Shown here piece by piece: positions 9,066 through 17,484 of a stretch of DNA of 64,000 bases (positions are counted from its first letter, which is position 1; every line of letters begins with the position of its first letter). This DNA comes from Iamia sp. SCSIO 61187 (GTDB taxonomy: Bacteria; Actinomycetota; Acidimicrobiia; Acidimicrobiales; Iamiaceae). Made by a program: the position numbers and the translations under genes. The DNA lies in NCBI RefSeq assembly GCF_019443745.1, contig NZ_CP050948.1:3166001-3230000 (forward strand), written 5' to 3'. Under the pieces are notes generated by a model, which did not search any database, was not told the origin of the DNA, and saw only the letters and a program-made list of their open reading frames with translations.

Positions 9066-9587
9066 GTGCGCGTGCGCCCCGCGACCGCGGCCGACGTCCC
9101 CGTCCTGCGGGAGGTGGAGCGGCGGGCCGGGCGGGCCTTCGCCGATGCGGGGCTGCCCGAGGTCGCCGCGGCCGAGCCGCCGTCGGTGGAGGCCCTGGAG
9201 GGCCACGCCGCCGACGGCCGGTGCGCGGTGGCCGTCGACGACGACGAGCGTCCGGTGGGCTACGTCATCGTCGACCGGGTCGACGCCTGCGCCCACGTCG
9301 AGCAGGTCTCCGTCGACCCCGACCACCAGGGCCAGGGGATCGGCCGGGCCCTCATGGCGTGGGCCGAGGAGTGGGCCCGGGCCGACGGCCGCCAGGGCGT
9401 CACCCTGACCACGTTCCGGGACGTGCCGTGGAACGCCCCGCTCTACGAGCGGCTCGGCTACCGCGTCCTGCCCGCCGACGAGGTCGGGCCCGGGCTCATG
9501 ACCGTCGTGTCCGACGAGGCCGCCCAGGGCCTCGACCCGGCCGCCCGCGTCTGCATGCACAAGGACCTGTCGCCCGCCCCCTCGTGA
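9066..9587 (+). CDS. GNAT-family N-acetyltransferase
   Basis: A 173-residue single-domain acetyltransferase. The acetyl-CoA binding motif is VEQVSVDPDHQGQGIGRALM (Q/R-x-x-G-x-G/A type), followed by the NAPLYERLGYR segment found near the C-terminus of this family. It starts with GTG (VRVRPAT) 8 bases after the rhomboid stop; a second GTG 6 bases later is an alternative. The acceptor substrate is unknown. Confidence 0.85.
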   Translation: MRVRPATAADVPVLREVERRAGRAFADAGLPEVAAAEPPSVEALEGHAADGRCAVAVDDDERPVGYVIVDRVDACAHVEQVSVDPDHQGQGIGRALMAWAEEWARADGRQGVTLTTFRDVPWNAPLYERLGYRVLPADEVGPGLMTVVSDEAAQGLDPAARVCMHKDLSPAPS

Positions 9588-9597
9588 CCTCGCTCGG

Positions 9598-10584
9598 TCA
9601 GTCGCCGACGTCGATGAGGATCTTGCCGACGTTGGCGTTGGCCTCCATGTGGCGGTGGGCCTGGGCGATGTCCGCGAGACGGTAGCGGCGGTCGATCACC
9701 GGTCGGATGGTGCCGTCGGCGTACCAGGGCAGCACCTCGCGGGCGAAGCGCTGGGTGACGGCGACCTTCTCCTCGAGCGGTCGGGCCCGCAGCACGGTGC
9801 CGACGAGGTGGGCCCGCTTGGGCAGCATGGCGCCGAGGTCGATCTCGGTGCGACCGCCACCCATCACGCCGACCTGGACGATGGTGCCCCCGACCCGCAG
9901 GGCCTTGAGGTTGCGGTTGAGGTAGTCGCCGCCGACCACGTCGAGGACCACGTCGACGCCCTGCCCGTCGGTTGCGGCCCACGCCGCCTCGACGAAGTCG
10001 TCGACCGTGTAGTCCACGACGACGTCGGCCCCGATGGCCTTGCACGCCTCGACCTTGACCGTCGAGGTCGTCGTGACGACGCACGCCCCCATGGCCTTGG
10101 CGATGGGGATGGCGGCGGTGCCGACACCCGAGGCCCCGGCGTGGACCAGGGCGACGCGCCCGCTGGTGAGCCCGCCCCGCACGACGAGGGCGTCCCAGGC
10201 GGTGATGCCCACCTCGGGGACCGCAGCGGCGTCGGCCAGGCCCAGAGCGGCCGGGACCGCCATCAGCTGGCGCTCGTGGACGGCGATGCGCTCGGCGTAG
10301 GCGCCACCGCTGACGATGCCCATGACCTCGTCGCCGACCTGCCAGGCCGTGGCCCGCTCACCGAGGGCGACGACGGTGCCGGCCAGCTCCATCCCGGGCA
10401 CCTCGTGGGCCCGGGGCGGCCCGGGCTCCGGGTAGAACCCCCGCCGCTGGAGGAGGTCGGCCCGGTTGAGAGCCGTGGCCCGGACGGCGACCAGGACCTC
10501 CTCGGGACCGGGGACCGGCTCGGGGATGTCCTGGAGGGCGAGGACGTCGGCGTCCCCCGGCTCGGTGATCACGACGGCACGCAT
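9598..10584 (-). CDS. NAD(P)H:quinone oxidoreductase, zinc-free MDR family
   Basis: A 328-residue medium-chain reductase of the quinone oxidoreductase (PIG3/QorA) type. The N-terminal GroES-like domain has ALNRADLLQRRGFYP and the Rossmann fold has HAGASGVGTAAIPIAKAMG (AxxGVG type) at about residues 145-165. Zinc-ligand cysteines of true alcohol dehydrogenases are absent. The gene is convergent with the acetyltransferase. A TACCCT hexamer lies close upstream of the ATG, suggesting a leaderless transcript. Confidence 0.9.
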   Translation of the reverse strand: MRAVVITEPGDADVLALQDIPEPVPGPEEVLVAVRATALNRADLLQRRGFYPEPGPPRAHEVPGMELAGTVVALGERATAWQVGDEVMGIVSGGAYAERIAVHERQLMAVPAALGLADAAAVPEVGITAWDALVVRGGLTSGRVALVHAGASGVGTAAIPIAKAMGACVVTTTSTVKVEACKAIGADVVVDYTVDDFVEAAWAATDGQGVDVVLDVVGGDYLNRNLKALRVGGTIVQVGVMGGGRTEIDLGAMLPKRAHLVGTVLRARPLEEKVAVTQRFAREVLPWYADGTIRPVIDRRYRLADIAQAHRHMEANANVGKILIDVGD

Positions 10585-10758
10585 GGCCCGGAGGGTATTG
10601 CAGCCGCGTCCGGCGCGAGCCGTGGCGGGCCGTCCGCCGCCGACCTCCCACCGTTCCTGGTACGGATCATGCGCCTCAGGGACGCGATCGGTCCCAAGAA
10701 CCGAGCGAGGGGACGCCGACCGCGACGCCCGCCGTCGACGGTGGCCGCGACGATCTGG

Positions 10759-10788
10759 TTGGGGCCCATCGGGCGGCGCCGCTACAGT
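10759..10788 (+). promoter_or_regulatory. Probable promoter of tRNA-Lys
   Basis: TTGGGG (10759-10764) and TACAGT (10783-10788) are separated by 18 bases and end 6 bases before the tRNA 5' end. The rest of the 210-base region after the quinone reductase start shows nothing else recognisable. Confidence 0.5.
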
Positions 10789-10794
10789 CGCTCC

Positions 10795-10869
10795 GCGCCT
10801 CTAGCTCAACGGCAGAGCAATGGACTCTTAATCCACAGGTTGGGGGTTCGAATCCCCCGGGGCGCACCA
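10795..10869 (+). tRNA. tRNA-Lys (CTT)
   Basis: Folds as a canonical cloverleaf: acceptor GCGCCTC pairs with GGGGCGC (one G-T), D arm GCTC/GAGC, anticodon loop CTCTTAA giving anticodon CTT with T33, T arm GGGGG-TTCGAAT-CCCCC. The discriminator A is followed by an encoded CCA. Confidence 0.97.
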
Positions 10870-10978
10870 CTCAGAGCGGATGCGCGGCGGCGAGGCCCGG
10901 CGGTGCGGAGCAGGCCCCGCGGTTTGGCCCGGCGGCGCGACGGGGAGCACCCCGGTCGCCCGCAGACCGGAGGCCGTC

Positions 10979-12532
10979 GTGACCGTGGCGCCACCTGCGC
11001 TCGTCGGGGGGATCCTCTCCACCGACGCCTACCAGCTGACGATGGCCCAGCTCTACCACCGGATGGGCCTCCACGAGCGCCCGGTCCGCTTCGAGCACCT
11101 CTTCCGGTCGTACCCGGACTACGGCACCCACGCCGCCGGCTACTGCATCGCCGCCGGCCTGGCACCGTTCGTCGACTGGGCGCGCAGCGCTGCCGCGACC
11201 GACGCCGACGTGGCCGCCCTCCGCTCCCACCGCGGGCGGACGGGTGAGCGGCTGTTCACCGACGACTTCTGCGCCTGGTTCGCCACCGCGTCCTTCGCGG
11301 ACCTGCGCATCGCCGCCGTGCCCGAGGGCCGTGTCGTCCACCCCAACACCCCCGTGGTCGCGGTCGAGGGCTCGTTGGCCTCGGCCCAGCTGGTCGAGAC
11401 GGCGCTGCTGAACCAGCTCGGGTTCGCCACGCTCGTCGCCACCAAGGCGTCCCGGGCCGTCGCCGCGGCGCGCGGCAGGCCCGTGGTCGAGTTCGGCATG
11501 CGGAGGGCGCAGGGGCGCGGCGCCGACGCCGCCTCGCGGGCTGCGGTCGTCGGCGGGGCGCTGTCGACATCCCACGCCGCCGTCGCCTACCAGCTCGGAC
11601 TGACGCCGTCGGGCACCCACGCCCACTCGATGGTGCAGGCGTTCATCGCCCTGGGGGAGGGCGAGCTGGGTGCCTTCGAGGCCTACGCCGACGTCTACCC
11701 CGACGACTGCCTCCTGCTGGTCGACACCGTCAACACCCTCGAGTCAGGGCTCCCCAACGCGATCCGCGTGTTCGAGCGCCTCGCCCGCGCCGGCCACCGG
11801 CCCGTCGGCATCCGCCTCGACTCCGGCGACCTGGCCCACCTCGCCGTGCAGTCGTCCCGGGAGCTCGACGCCGCCGGCTTCGCCGACGCCTCCATCGTCA
11901 TCTCGAGCCAGCTCGACGAGATGGCGATCTGGCAGATCACCGAGCAGATCGTGGCCGAGGCCCGGCCGACGGGCCAGGACCCCGACCACGTGATCGGCCG
12001 GCTCGTCTTCGGCGTCGGCTCCCGGCTGGCCACGAGCCACGGCGCGCCCAGCCTCGACGCCGTCTACAAGCTGGTGGCCATCGAGCGCGACGGGGGGTGG
12101 ACGCCGACCATGAAGGTCTCCGACGCTGCGACCAAGGTGCTCAACCCGGGGCGGAAGCGCCTCTGGCGGGTCTCCGACGGCGCCGGCATCGCCACCGCGG
12201 ACGTCATGTCGACCGCCGACGAGGAGCTGACCCCCGGGTCGGACCTCGTCCTGCACCACCACGGCCGGGACGACGTCAGCCGGACCGTCGCGGCCGCAGC
12301 CTGGTCCACCGCCGAGGACCTCCACCTCCCGGTGCTCGACCAGCAGGAGATCGTCTACCCCGGCGGCGGCGAGGCCCTGGCCGACCTGGGTGAGGCGTCC
12401 CGGCGCCGGGAGGCCGACCTGGCCGCCACCGCCCCGGGTGTGCGGCGGATCATCAACCCCCACGTGCACCACGTCTCCATCACCGAGGAGCTGTTCCGCA
12501 CCAAGCAGGAGCTCATCGCCCGGATGACGTGA
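10979..12532 (+). CDS. pncB: Nicotinate phosphoribosyltransferase
   Basis: Salvages nicotinate into NAD synthesis by forming nicotinate mononucleotide from PRPP. The protein (about 517 residues) shows LSTDAYQLTMAQLYHRMG at the N-terminus, ALLNQLGFATLVATKASR, the SGTHAHSMVQAF segment with the conserved histidine, and GIRLDSGDLAHL in the phosphate-binding region. The GTG at 10979 has GGAGG five bases upstream; a second in-frame GTG six bases later is an alternative. It stands alone between the tRNA and the first steroid operon. Confidence 0.93.
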   Translation: MTVAPPALVGGILSTDAYQLTMAQLYHRMGLHERPVRFEHLFRSYPDYGTHAAGYCIAAGLAPFVDWARSAAATDADVAALRSHRGRTGERLFTDDFCAWFATASFADLRIAAVPEGRVVHPNTPVVAVEGSLASAQLVETALLNQLGFATLVATKASRAVAAARGRPVVEFGMRRAQGRGADAASRAAVVGGALSTSHAAVAYQLGLTPSGTHAHSMVQAFIALGEGELGAFEAYADVYPDDCLLLVDTVNTLESGLPNAIRVFERLARAGHRPVGIRLDSGDLAHLAVQSSRELDAAGFADASIVISSQLDEMAIWQITEQIVAEARPTGQDPDHVIGRLVFGVGSRLATSHGAPSLDAVYKLVAIERDGGWTPTMKVSDAATKVLNPGRKRLWRVSDGAGIATADVMSTADEELTPGSDLVLHHHGRDDVSRTVAAAAWSTAEDLHLPVLDQQEIVYPGGGEALADLGEASRRREADLAATAPGVRRIINPHVHHVSITEELFRTKQELIARMT

Positions 12533-12573
12533 GCCCCGGGGCCGGCACGGGTCACCGCCCGACCCACGTCGAT

Positions 12574-12587
12574 GAGAACAGGTTCTC
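12574..12587. promoter_or_regulatory. KstR-type operator 1 (GAGAACAGGTTCTC)
   Basis: Perfect palindromic arms GAGAAC/GTTCTC. It fits the core of the mycobacterial KstR consensus TNNAACNNGTTNNA except at the outermost base pair. It lies 47 bases upstream of operator 2 and about 90 bases before fadE26. Confidence 0.75.
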
Positions 12588-12620
12588 GCGCCGAGCCGCA
12601 GCGCCGACGAGCACGGGGGG

Positions 12621-12634
12621 TAGAACTCGTTCTA
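12621..12634. promoter_or_regulatory. KstR-type operator 2 (TAGAACTCGTTCTA)
   Basis: Exact match to the KstR consensus TNNAACNNGTTNNA, 43 bases before the fadE26 start. It forms a pair with operator 1 at 47-bp spacing. Confidence 0.88.
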
Positions 12635-12677
12635 CTGTGGGGGCACCGGGCACCCCGTCCGGCGAGGAGCGCACCCC

Positions 12678-13859
12678 ATGCACATCGCGTTCACCGAGGA
12701 GCAGGACGCCCTCCGCAAGGAGCTGCGGGCGTACTTCGCCGACCTCATGACCGAGGACGTCCAGGAGGCCATGGCCTCGGGGCAGGGCGAGTACGGCGGG
12801 GGCGAGCTCTACAAGCGCCTGGTCCGCCAGATGGGCGAGGACGGCTGGCTCGGCATCGGGTGGCCGAAGGAGTACGGCGGCCAGGCCCGCTCGATGGTCG
12901 ACCAGCTGATCTTCATGGACGAGGCCAGCCTGGTGGGCGCCCCGGTGCCGTTCCTCACCATCAACACCGTCGGCCCGACCCTGATGCAGTACGGCACCGA
13001 CGCCCAGCGCGACGAGTTCCTGCCCAAGATCCTCAAGGGCCAGATGCACTTCTCGATCGGGTACTCCGAGCCCGGCGCCGGGACCGACCTGGCGTCGCTC
13101 TCCACCCGGGCCGTGCGCGACGGCGACGAGTACGTCGTCAACGGCCAGAAGATGTGGACGAGCCTCATCCAGTACGCCGACTACGTCTGGCTGGCGGCCC
13201 GGACCGACCCGGACGCGGCCAAGCACAAGGGCCTGTCGATGTTCCTCGTCAGCACCGACTCGCCCGGGTTCTCGTGGACCCCGGTGCCCACCGTCAGCGG
13301 CACCACCACCAGCGCCACCTTCTACGACGACGTGCGGGTCCCCGCCGAGAACCTCGTCGGCGGCGAGAACAACGGCTGGAAGCTGATCACCAACCAGCTC
13401 AACCACGAACGGGTCGCCCTCTGCTCGGCCGCCCCGGTGCAGAACATGCTGGCCGAGGTGCGCCGCTGGGCCCACGACACCCACCTCCCCGACGGCCGCC
13501 GGGTGATCGACCAGGAGTGGGTGCAGCTGCACCTGGCCCGGGTCCACGCCAAGGTCGAGTTCCTCAAGCTCATCAACTGGAAGATCGCCTGGGGGGTGCG
13601 CAACGGCGTCGGGCCCCAGGACGCCTCGGCGACCAAGGTCTTCGGCACCGAGCTCTCGATCGAGGCCTACCGGGCGCTCATGGAGGTGATCGGCCAGGAG
13701 GCGACGATCACCCGTGGCTCCCCCGGGTCGGTCCTCAAGAGCCGCCTCGAGCGCATGTACCGGTCCGCGCTGATCCTCACCTTCGGGGGCGGGACCAACG
13801 AGGTGCAGCGCGACATCATCGCCATGGTCGGCCTGGGCATGCCCCGGGCCCCCCGCTAG
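12678..13859 (+). CDS. fadE26: Acyl-CoA dehydrogenase, FadE26/ChsE4-like
   Basis: A 393-residue flavin acyl-CoA dehydrogenase that closely resembles M. tuberculosis FadE26 along its whole length as I recall that sequence: FTEEQDALRKELRAYF, DGWLGIGWPKEYGGQ, HFSIGYSEPGAGTDLA, NGQKMWTSLIQYADYVWLA and LTFGGGTNEVQRDIIAM. FadE26 with FadE27 forms the ChsE4-ChsE5 heterotetramer that oxidises the first steroid side-chain acyl-CoA. The adjacent gene supplies the partner. Two KstR-type operators stand upstream. Confident on family; the steroid substrate is inferred from similarity and context. Confidence 0.88.
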   Translation: MHIAFTEEQDALRKELRAYFADLMTEDVQEAMASGQGEYGGGELYKRLVRQMGEDGWLGIGWPKEYGGQARSMVDQLIFMDEASLVGAPVPFLTINTVGPTLMQYGTDAQRDEFLPKILKGQMHFSIGYSEPGAGTDLASLSTRAVRDGDEYVVNGQKMWTSLIQYADYVWLAARTDPDAAKHKGLSMFLVSTDSPGFSWTPVPTVSGTTTSATFYDDVRVPAENLVGGENNGWKLITNQLNHERVALCSAAPVQNMLAEVRRWAHDTHLPDGRRVIDQEWVQLHLARVHAKVEFLKLINWKIAWGVRNGVGPQDASATKVFGTELSIEAYRALMEVIGQEATITRGSPGSVLKSRLERMYRSALILTFGGGTNEVQRDIIAMVGLGMPRAPR

Positions 13860-13867
13860 GAGACGAC

Positions 13868-14998
13868 GTGGACTTCGCCCGCACCGAGGAGCAGGACGAG
13901 ATCGCCGGCCTGGCCGGCACGATCCTCGCCGACCTCGTCACCGTCGACCGGCTCAAGGCCGTCGAGGGCGGCGACGCCGACGGCGACGCCACCGGCGACC
14001 GCTTCGACCGGGAGGTCTGGCGGGCCCTCGCCGATGCCGGCCTGCTCGGCGTCGGGCTCCCGGCCGACCTGGGCGGCTCGGGGCTCGGCATCGTCGAGCA
14101 GTGCCTCGTGCTGGAGCAGGTCGGCCGCACCGTGGCCCCCGTGCCGGTGCTGGCCTCGTGCGTCCTCGGCGCCCTGCCCATCGCCACCTACGGCTCCGCC
14201 GCCCAGCGGTCACGGTGGGTGCCCGGGGCGGTCACCGGCGAGACGATCCTGACCGCGGCCCTGGTCGAGCCGGCCAACCGCTGGCCCGAGCACCCCACGA
14301 CGACCGCCACCGGGTCGGTCGACGCCGGCTGGCGCCTGACCGGGACCAAGACGTGCGTCCCGGCCGGGACCGTCGCCGACGCCATCGTCGTCTCCGCCAC
14401 GGGCGAGGACGGGTCGGCGGGCCTGTTCCTCGTCGAGGCGGGAGCCGACGGGATGGCCGTCGAGGCCCAGCGGGTCACCAACCGCGACCTCGAGGCGCAG
14501 ATCACCCTCGACGGTGTCGCCGCCGAGCTGCTCACCGACGACCCCGGCGCCCTCCCGTGGCTGGTCGAGCGGGCCACGGTCGCCCTGTGCGCCCAGGCCG
14601 CCGGCGTGGTGGTTCAGGCACTGGAGATGACCGCGGCCTACACCAAGGAGCGGGTCCAGTTCGACCGCCCCATCGCCACCTTCCAGGCCGTGGGCCAGCG
14701 CGCCGCCGACGCCTACATCGACGTCGAGGCCACGCGCCTGGTGCTGTGGCAGGCGGCGTGGCGGCTGGCCGAGGGCCTGCCGGCGTCGACCGAGGTCCAG
14801 GTGGCCAAGTACTGGGCCGCCGAAGCCGCCCACCGCGTCGGGCACACCGCCGTGCACCTCCACGGTGGCACCGGCGTCGACGTCGACCACCCGATCCACC
14901 GCTACCTCATCGCCGCCCGGGAGCTCGAGCTCACCCTCGGCGGTGCCACCGACCAGCTGCTCCGCATCGGCGCCGCGCTGGCCGCCACCCGCGAGTGA
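13868..14998 (+). CDS. fadE27: Acyl-CoA dehydrogenase partner subunit, FadE27/ChsE5-like
   Basis: A 376-residue acyl-CoA dehydrogenase homologue starting with GTG eight bases after the fadE26 stop, with AGGAG overlapping that stop. It has VDFARTEEQDEIAGLA, GLPADLGGSGLGIVE, QFDRPIATFQAVGQRAADAY and HLHGGTGVDVDHPIHRY. In the known ChsE heterotetramers one subunit type contributes the catalytic base and the other part of the flavin site, and the two genes are always adjacent. It should form an alpha2beta2 enzyme with the upstream gene product. Confidence 0.85.
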   Translation: MDFARTEEQDEIAGLAGTILADLVTVDRLKAVEGGDADGDATGDRFDREVWRALADAGLLGVGLPADLGGSGLGIVEQCLVLEQVGRTVAPVPVLASCVLGALPIATYGSAAQRSRWVPGAVTGETILTAALVEPANRWPEHPTTTATGSVDAGWRLTGTKTCVPAGTVADAIVVSATGEDGSAGLFLVEAGADGMAVEAQRVTNRDLEAQITLDGVAAELLTDDPGALPWLVERATVALCAQAAGVVVQALEMTAAYTKERVQFDRPIATFQAVGQRAADAYIDVEATRLVLWQAAWRLAEGLPASTEVQVAKYWAAEAAHRVGHTAVHLHGGTGVDVDHPIHRYLIAARELELTLGGATDQLLRIGAALAATRE

Positions 14999-15071
14999 CC
15001 GCCCCCTGACCACGCTCCCCGGAGCACCCCACGCCGCGACCTAACGTCGCCCGAGCACGAAGAGGAGGCGC

Positions 15072-16283
15072 ATGGACTTCGACGAGAGCGCCGAAGAGGC
15101 CGCGTTCCGCAAGGAGGCGCGCGGCTGGCTGGAGACCTACGCCGGATCGGACGAGGCGCGGGGCGTCACGCGCGTCCCGGGCGAGGACGAGGCCGCTTTC
15201 GTCGAGCGGGCCCGGCCGTGGCAGGCCCTCCTGGCCGAGCACGGCTGGGCCGGCATCGCCTGGCCGGCGGCGTACGGCGGACGGGGCGGGACGGCCGCCG
15301 AGGCCGCCATCTTCCGCGAGGAGGCTCTCCGCTTCGGGCTCCCGACCGGCGCCTTCGCCGTCGGCGTCCAGATGGCGGGTCCGACGATCATCGCCCACGG
15401 CACCGACGAGCAGAAGGAGCGGTACCTGGCCCCCCTCCTCCAGGGCGACGAGGTGTGGTGCCAGCTCTTCAGCGAGCCCGGGGCCGGGTCGGACCTGGCC
15501 GGCGTCTCGACCCGTGCCGTCCGCGACGGCGACGAGTGGGTCGTGAACGGGCAGAAGGTGTGGACCTCGGGCGCCCACTACAGCGACTTCGGCATCCTGC
15601 TGGCCCGCACCGACCCCGACGCCCCCAAGCACAAGGGGATCACCTACTTCCTGATCGACATGCGCCAGCCCGGCGTCGAGATCCGGCCGCTGCGCCAGAT
15701 CACCGGGGCCTCGCACTTCAGCGAGGTCTTCCTCACCGACGCCCGGGTCCCCCACGATGCCGTGCTCGGCGAGGTCCACGGCGGGTGGGGCGTCGCCATG
15801 ACGACCCTCGCCAACGAGCGGGCCTTCATGGGCGGCCACAGCAGCGGGCCCACCCTCGACGACCTGCTCGCCCTCGCCCGGGACTGCGGCGCCAGCAGCG
15901 ATCCCCTCGTGCGCCAGGGGCTGGCGGCGGCGTGGTCCCGCAAGCAGATCATGGGCTACATCGGGATGCGGGTCCGCACCGCCACCAGCCACGGCCGGCC
16001 TCCCGGCCCCGAGGCCTCGGTGATGAAGCTCATGGCGGCGTGGAACATGAAGGCCAACGCCGAGCTGGCCCTGGCCATCGAGGGCGCCCACGGCATGCTC
16101 GCCGGCCCCGGCGCTCCCGAGCAGGGGCGCTGGCAGCAGCACTTCCTGAGCGCCCCGTCGATCCGCATCGCCGGCGGCAGCGACGAGATCCAGCGCAACG
16201 TCATGGGCGAGCGGGTCCTGGGGCTGCCCCCGGACCCCCGCGTCGACAAGACCGTGCCCTTCCGGGACCTCCCCCGTGGCTGA
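15072..16283 (+). CDS. Acyl-CoA dehydrogenase (FadE17-like)
   Basis: A 403-residue acyl-CoA dehydrogenase with LFSEPGAGSDLAGVSTRAVR, WVVNGQKVWTSGAHY and the C-terminal IAGGSDEIQRNVMGERVLGLP. It lies 73 bases after fadE27 in the same direction and overlaps the start of kstR by 8 bases, so it belongs to the same operon. The substrate is unknown; position within the KstR-controlled operon suggests a role in steroid or sterol acyl-CoA oxidation, possibly of ring or side-chain fragments. Confidence 0.85.
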   Translation: MDFDESAEEAAFRKEARGWLETYAGSDEARGVTRVPGEDEAAFVERARPWQALLAEHGWAGIAWPAAYGGRGGTAAEAAIFREEALRFGLPTGAFAVGVQMAGPTIIAHGTDEQKERYLAPLLQGDEVWCQLFSEPGAGSDLAGVSTRAVRDGDEWVVNGQKVWTSGAHYSDFGILLARTDPDAPKHKGITYFLIDMRQPGVEIRPLRQITGASHFSEVFLTDARVPHDAVLGEVHGGWGVAMTTLANERAFMGGHSSGPTLDDLLALARDCGASSDPLVRQGLAAAWSRKQIMGYIGMRVRTATSHGRPPGPEASVMKLMAAWNMKANAELALAIEGAHGMLAGPGAPEQGRWQQHFLSAPSIRIAGGSDEIQRNVMGERVLGLPPDPRVDKTVPFRDLPRG

Positions 16284-16881
16284 CCGGGGCGAGGGCGCGC
16301 TCTCGCCCGCCGAGCTCACCGCCGAGCAGCAGGAGCGGCGGCGGCGGCTGATCGACGCCGCCTTCGAGCTGGGCGCCGAGGGCGGCTACGACGCCGTGCA
16401 GATGCGCGACGTGGCCGCCACCGCCAACGTGGCCCTGGCCACCATCTACCGGAACTTCTCGTCCAAGGACCACCTGCTGGCCGCGGCCATGACCGAGTGG
16501 ACGGGCCGGCTGCGGGACCGGGTCGCCCACTCCCCGCCCCGCGGCGACACCGCCACCGAGCAGATGATCGACGTCCTCCAGCGCGCCTGCGGCGCCATGC
16601 AGCGCCAGCCCAAGCTGAGCATGGCCCTGGTGCGGGCCCTGTCGTCGTCCGACGCCGGCGTCCGCCAGGGGGGCAGCGAGGTGCGGATGTCGATCGCCTC
16701 GATGGGCGAGCCGATCCTGTCCCACCTCGAGCCCGAGGTCCGGGCCGACATCCTCGCCGTGCTCGGGCACGTCTGGTACTCGAGCCTGGTGGGCTGGGCC
16801 AACGGGCGCACCGGCTTCGACAACGTCACCGCCGAGCTCGAGCGGGCCTGCCGGGTCCTGATCACTCCCTACGAGGCCTGA
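16276..16881 (+). CDS. kstR: TetR-family repressor, KstR-like
   Basis: A 201-residue TetR regulator. The N-terminal helix-turn-helix QQERRRRLIDAAFELGAEGG, YDAVQMRDVAATANVALATI and YRNFSSKDHLL is close to M. tuberculosis KstR (QRERRKRILDAT..., GGYEAVQMRAVADRADV), and the AMQR-P-L-S-AL segment of the ligand domain is also shared. KstR represses cholesterol genes and is released by a steroid CoA thioester. Eight matching operators lie in this window. Its place in an operon behind two of them predicts negative autoregulation. Start is GTG, inside the preceding gene. Confidence 0.88.
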   Translation: MADRGEGALSPAELTAEQQERRRRLIDAAFELGAEGGYDAVQMRDVAATANVALATIYRNFSSKDHLLAAAMTEWTGRLRDRVAHSPPRGDTATEQMIDVLQRACGAMQRQPKLSMALVRALSSSDAGVRQGGSEVRMSIASMGEPILSHLEPEVRADILAVLGHVWYSSLVGWANGRTGFDNVTAELERACRVLITPYEA

Positions 16882-16914
16882 CCCTCTCGCATTGCGGAAC
16901 GGTATGCTCCGTGC

Positions 16915-17163
16915 ATGCCACAGCTCGTCACGCGCCTGGACGACGACCTGGCCGAGGCCGTCGATGCCCTCGTCCGCGACGGCGTCGCCACCAGTCGGTC
17001 CGACGCCGTGCGACTCGCCCTCCGTCGCCTGGTCGACCGGCACCGCCGGGACCAGATCGGCGACGCCATCGTCAAGGGCTACCGGCGAGTACCCCAGGCC
17101 GACGACGAGGCTGCGTGGTCCGACGCCGCCACAGCCGCCATGGTGGCTGAGGAGCCCTGGTGA
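16915..17163 (+). CDS. Ribbon-helix-helix antitoxin
   Basis: An 82-residue protein: the N-terminal 45 residues (PQLVTRLDDDLAEAVDALVR, then ATSRSDAVRLALRRLVDRHR) form a ribbon-helix-helix DNA-binding motif and the acidic C-terminal tail would bind the toxin. The stop overlaps the next start (GTGA). TATGCT, with a possible -35 near 16879, lies nine bases upstream of the ATG, suggesting a leaderless mRNA. Expected to repress its own promoter together with the toxin. Confidence 0.82.
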   Translation: MPQLVTRLDDDLAEAVDALVRDGVATSRSDAVRLALRRLVDRHRRDQIGDAIVKGYRRVPQADDEAAWSDAATAAMVAEEPW

Positions 17164-17474
17164 CGACGCCCCTCCAGGGGGACATCTGGTGGGCCGAGAC
17201 GGAGGGCAAGCGGCGTCCGGTCCTCGTCGTCACGCGGGACGAGGCCATCCCGGTCCTGCGATGGGTCACCGTGGCTCCGGTGACCCGCACCGTGCGCGAC
17301 ATCCCCACCGAGGTACCACTCGGTCCCGACGAGGGACTGCCCGACCACTGCGCCGCTGCGTTCGACAACGTCCAGCCCATCCGACGCGCCCTCCTCACCG
17401 AGCACGTGGGGGCGCTGGGACCGCAGCGGCGAGACGAGATCTGCCGTGCGCTGCGAGCCCTGTCGGACTGCTAG
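17160..17474 (+). CDS. MazF/PemK-family endoribonuclease toxin
   Basis: A 104-residue toxin with the MazF fold signature GDIWWAETEGKRRPVLVVTRD, then VTVAPVTRT and CAAAFDNVQPI, which match strands of the CcdB/MazF barrel. Family members cleave mRNA at short sequences; the antitoxin neutralises them. It is translationally coupled to the antitoxin. The pair sits between the steroid operon and a broken GGDEF gene, so it may be a recent insertion into the island. Confidence 0.85.
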   Translation: MTTPLQGDIWWAETEGKRRPVLVVTRDEAIPVLRWVTVAPVTRTVRDIPTEVPLGPDEGLPDHCAAAFDNVQPIRRALLTEHVGALGPQRRDEICRALRALSDC

Positions 17475-17484
17475 CGCGGGTCGT

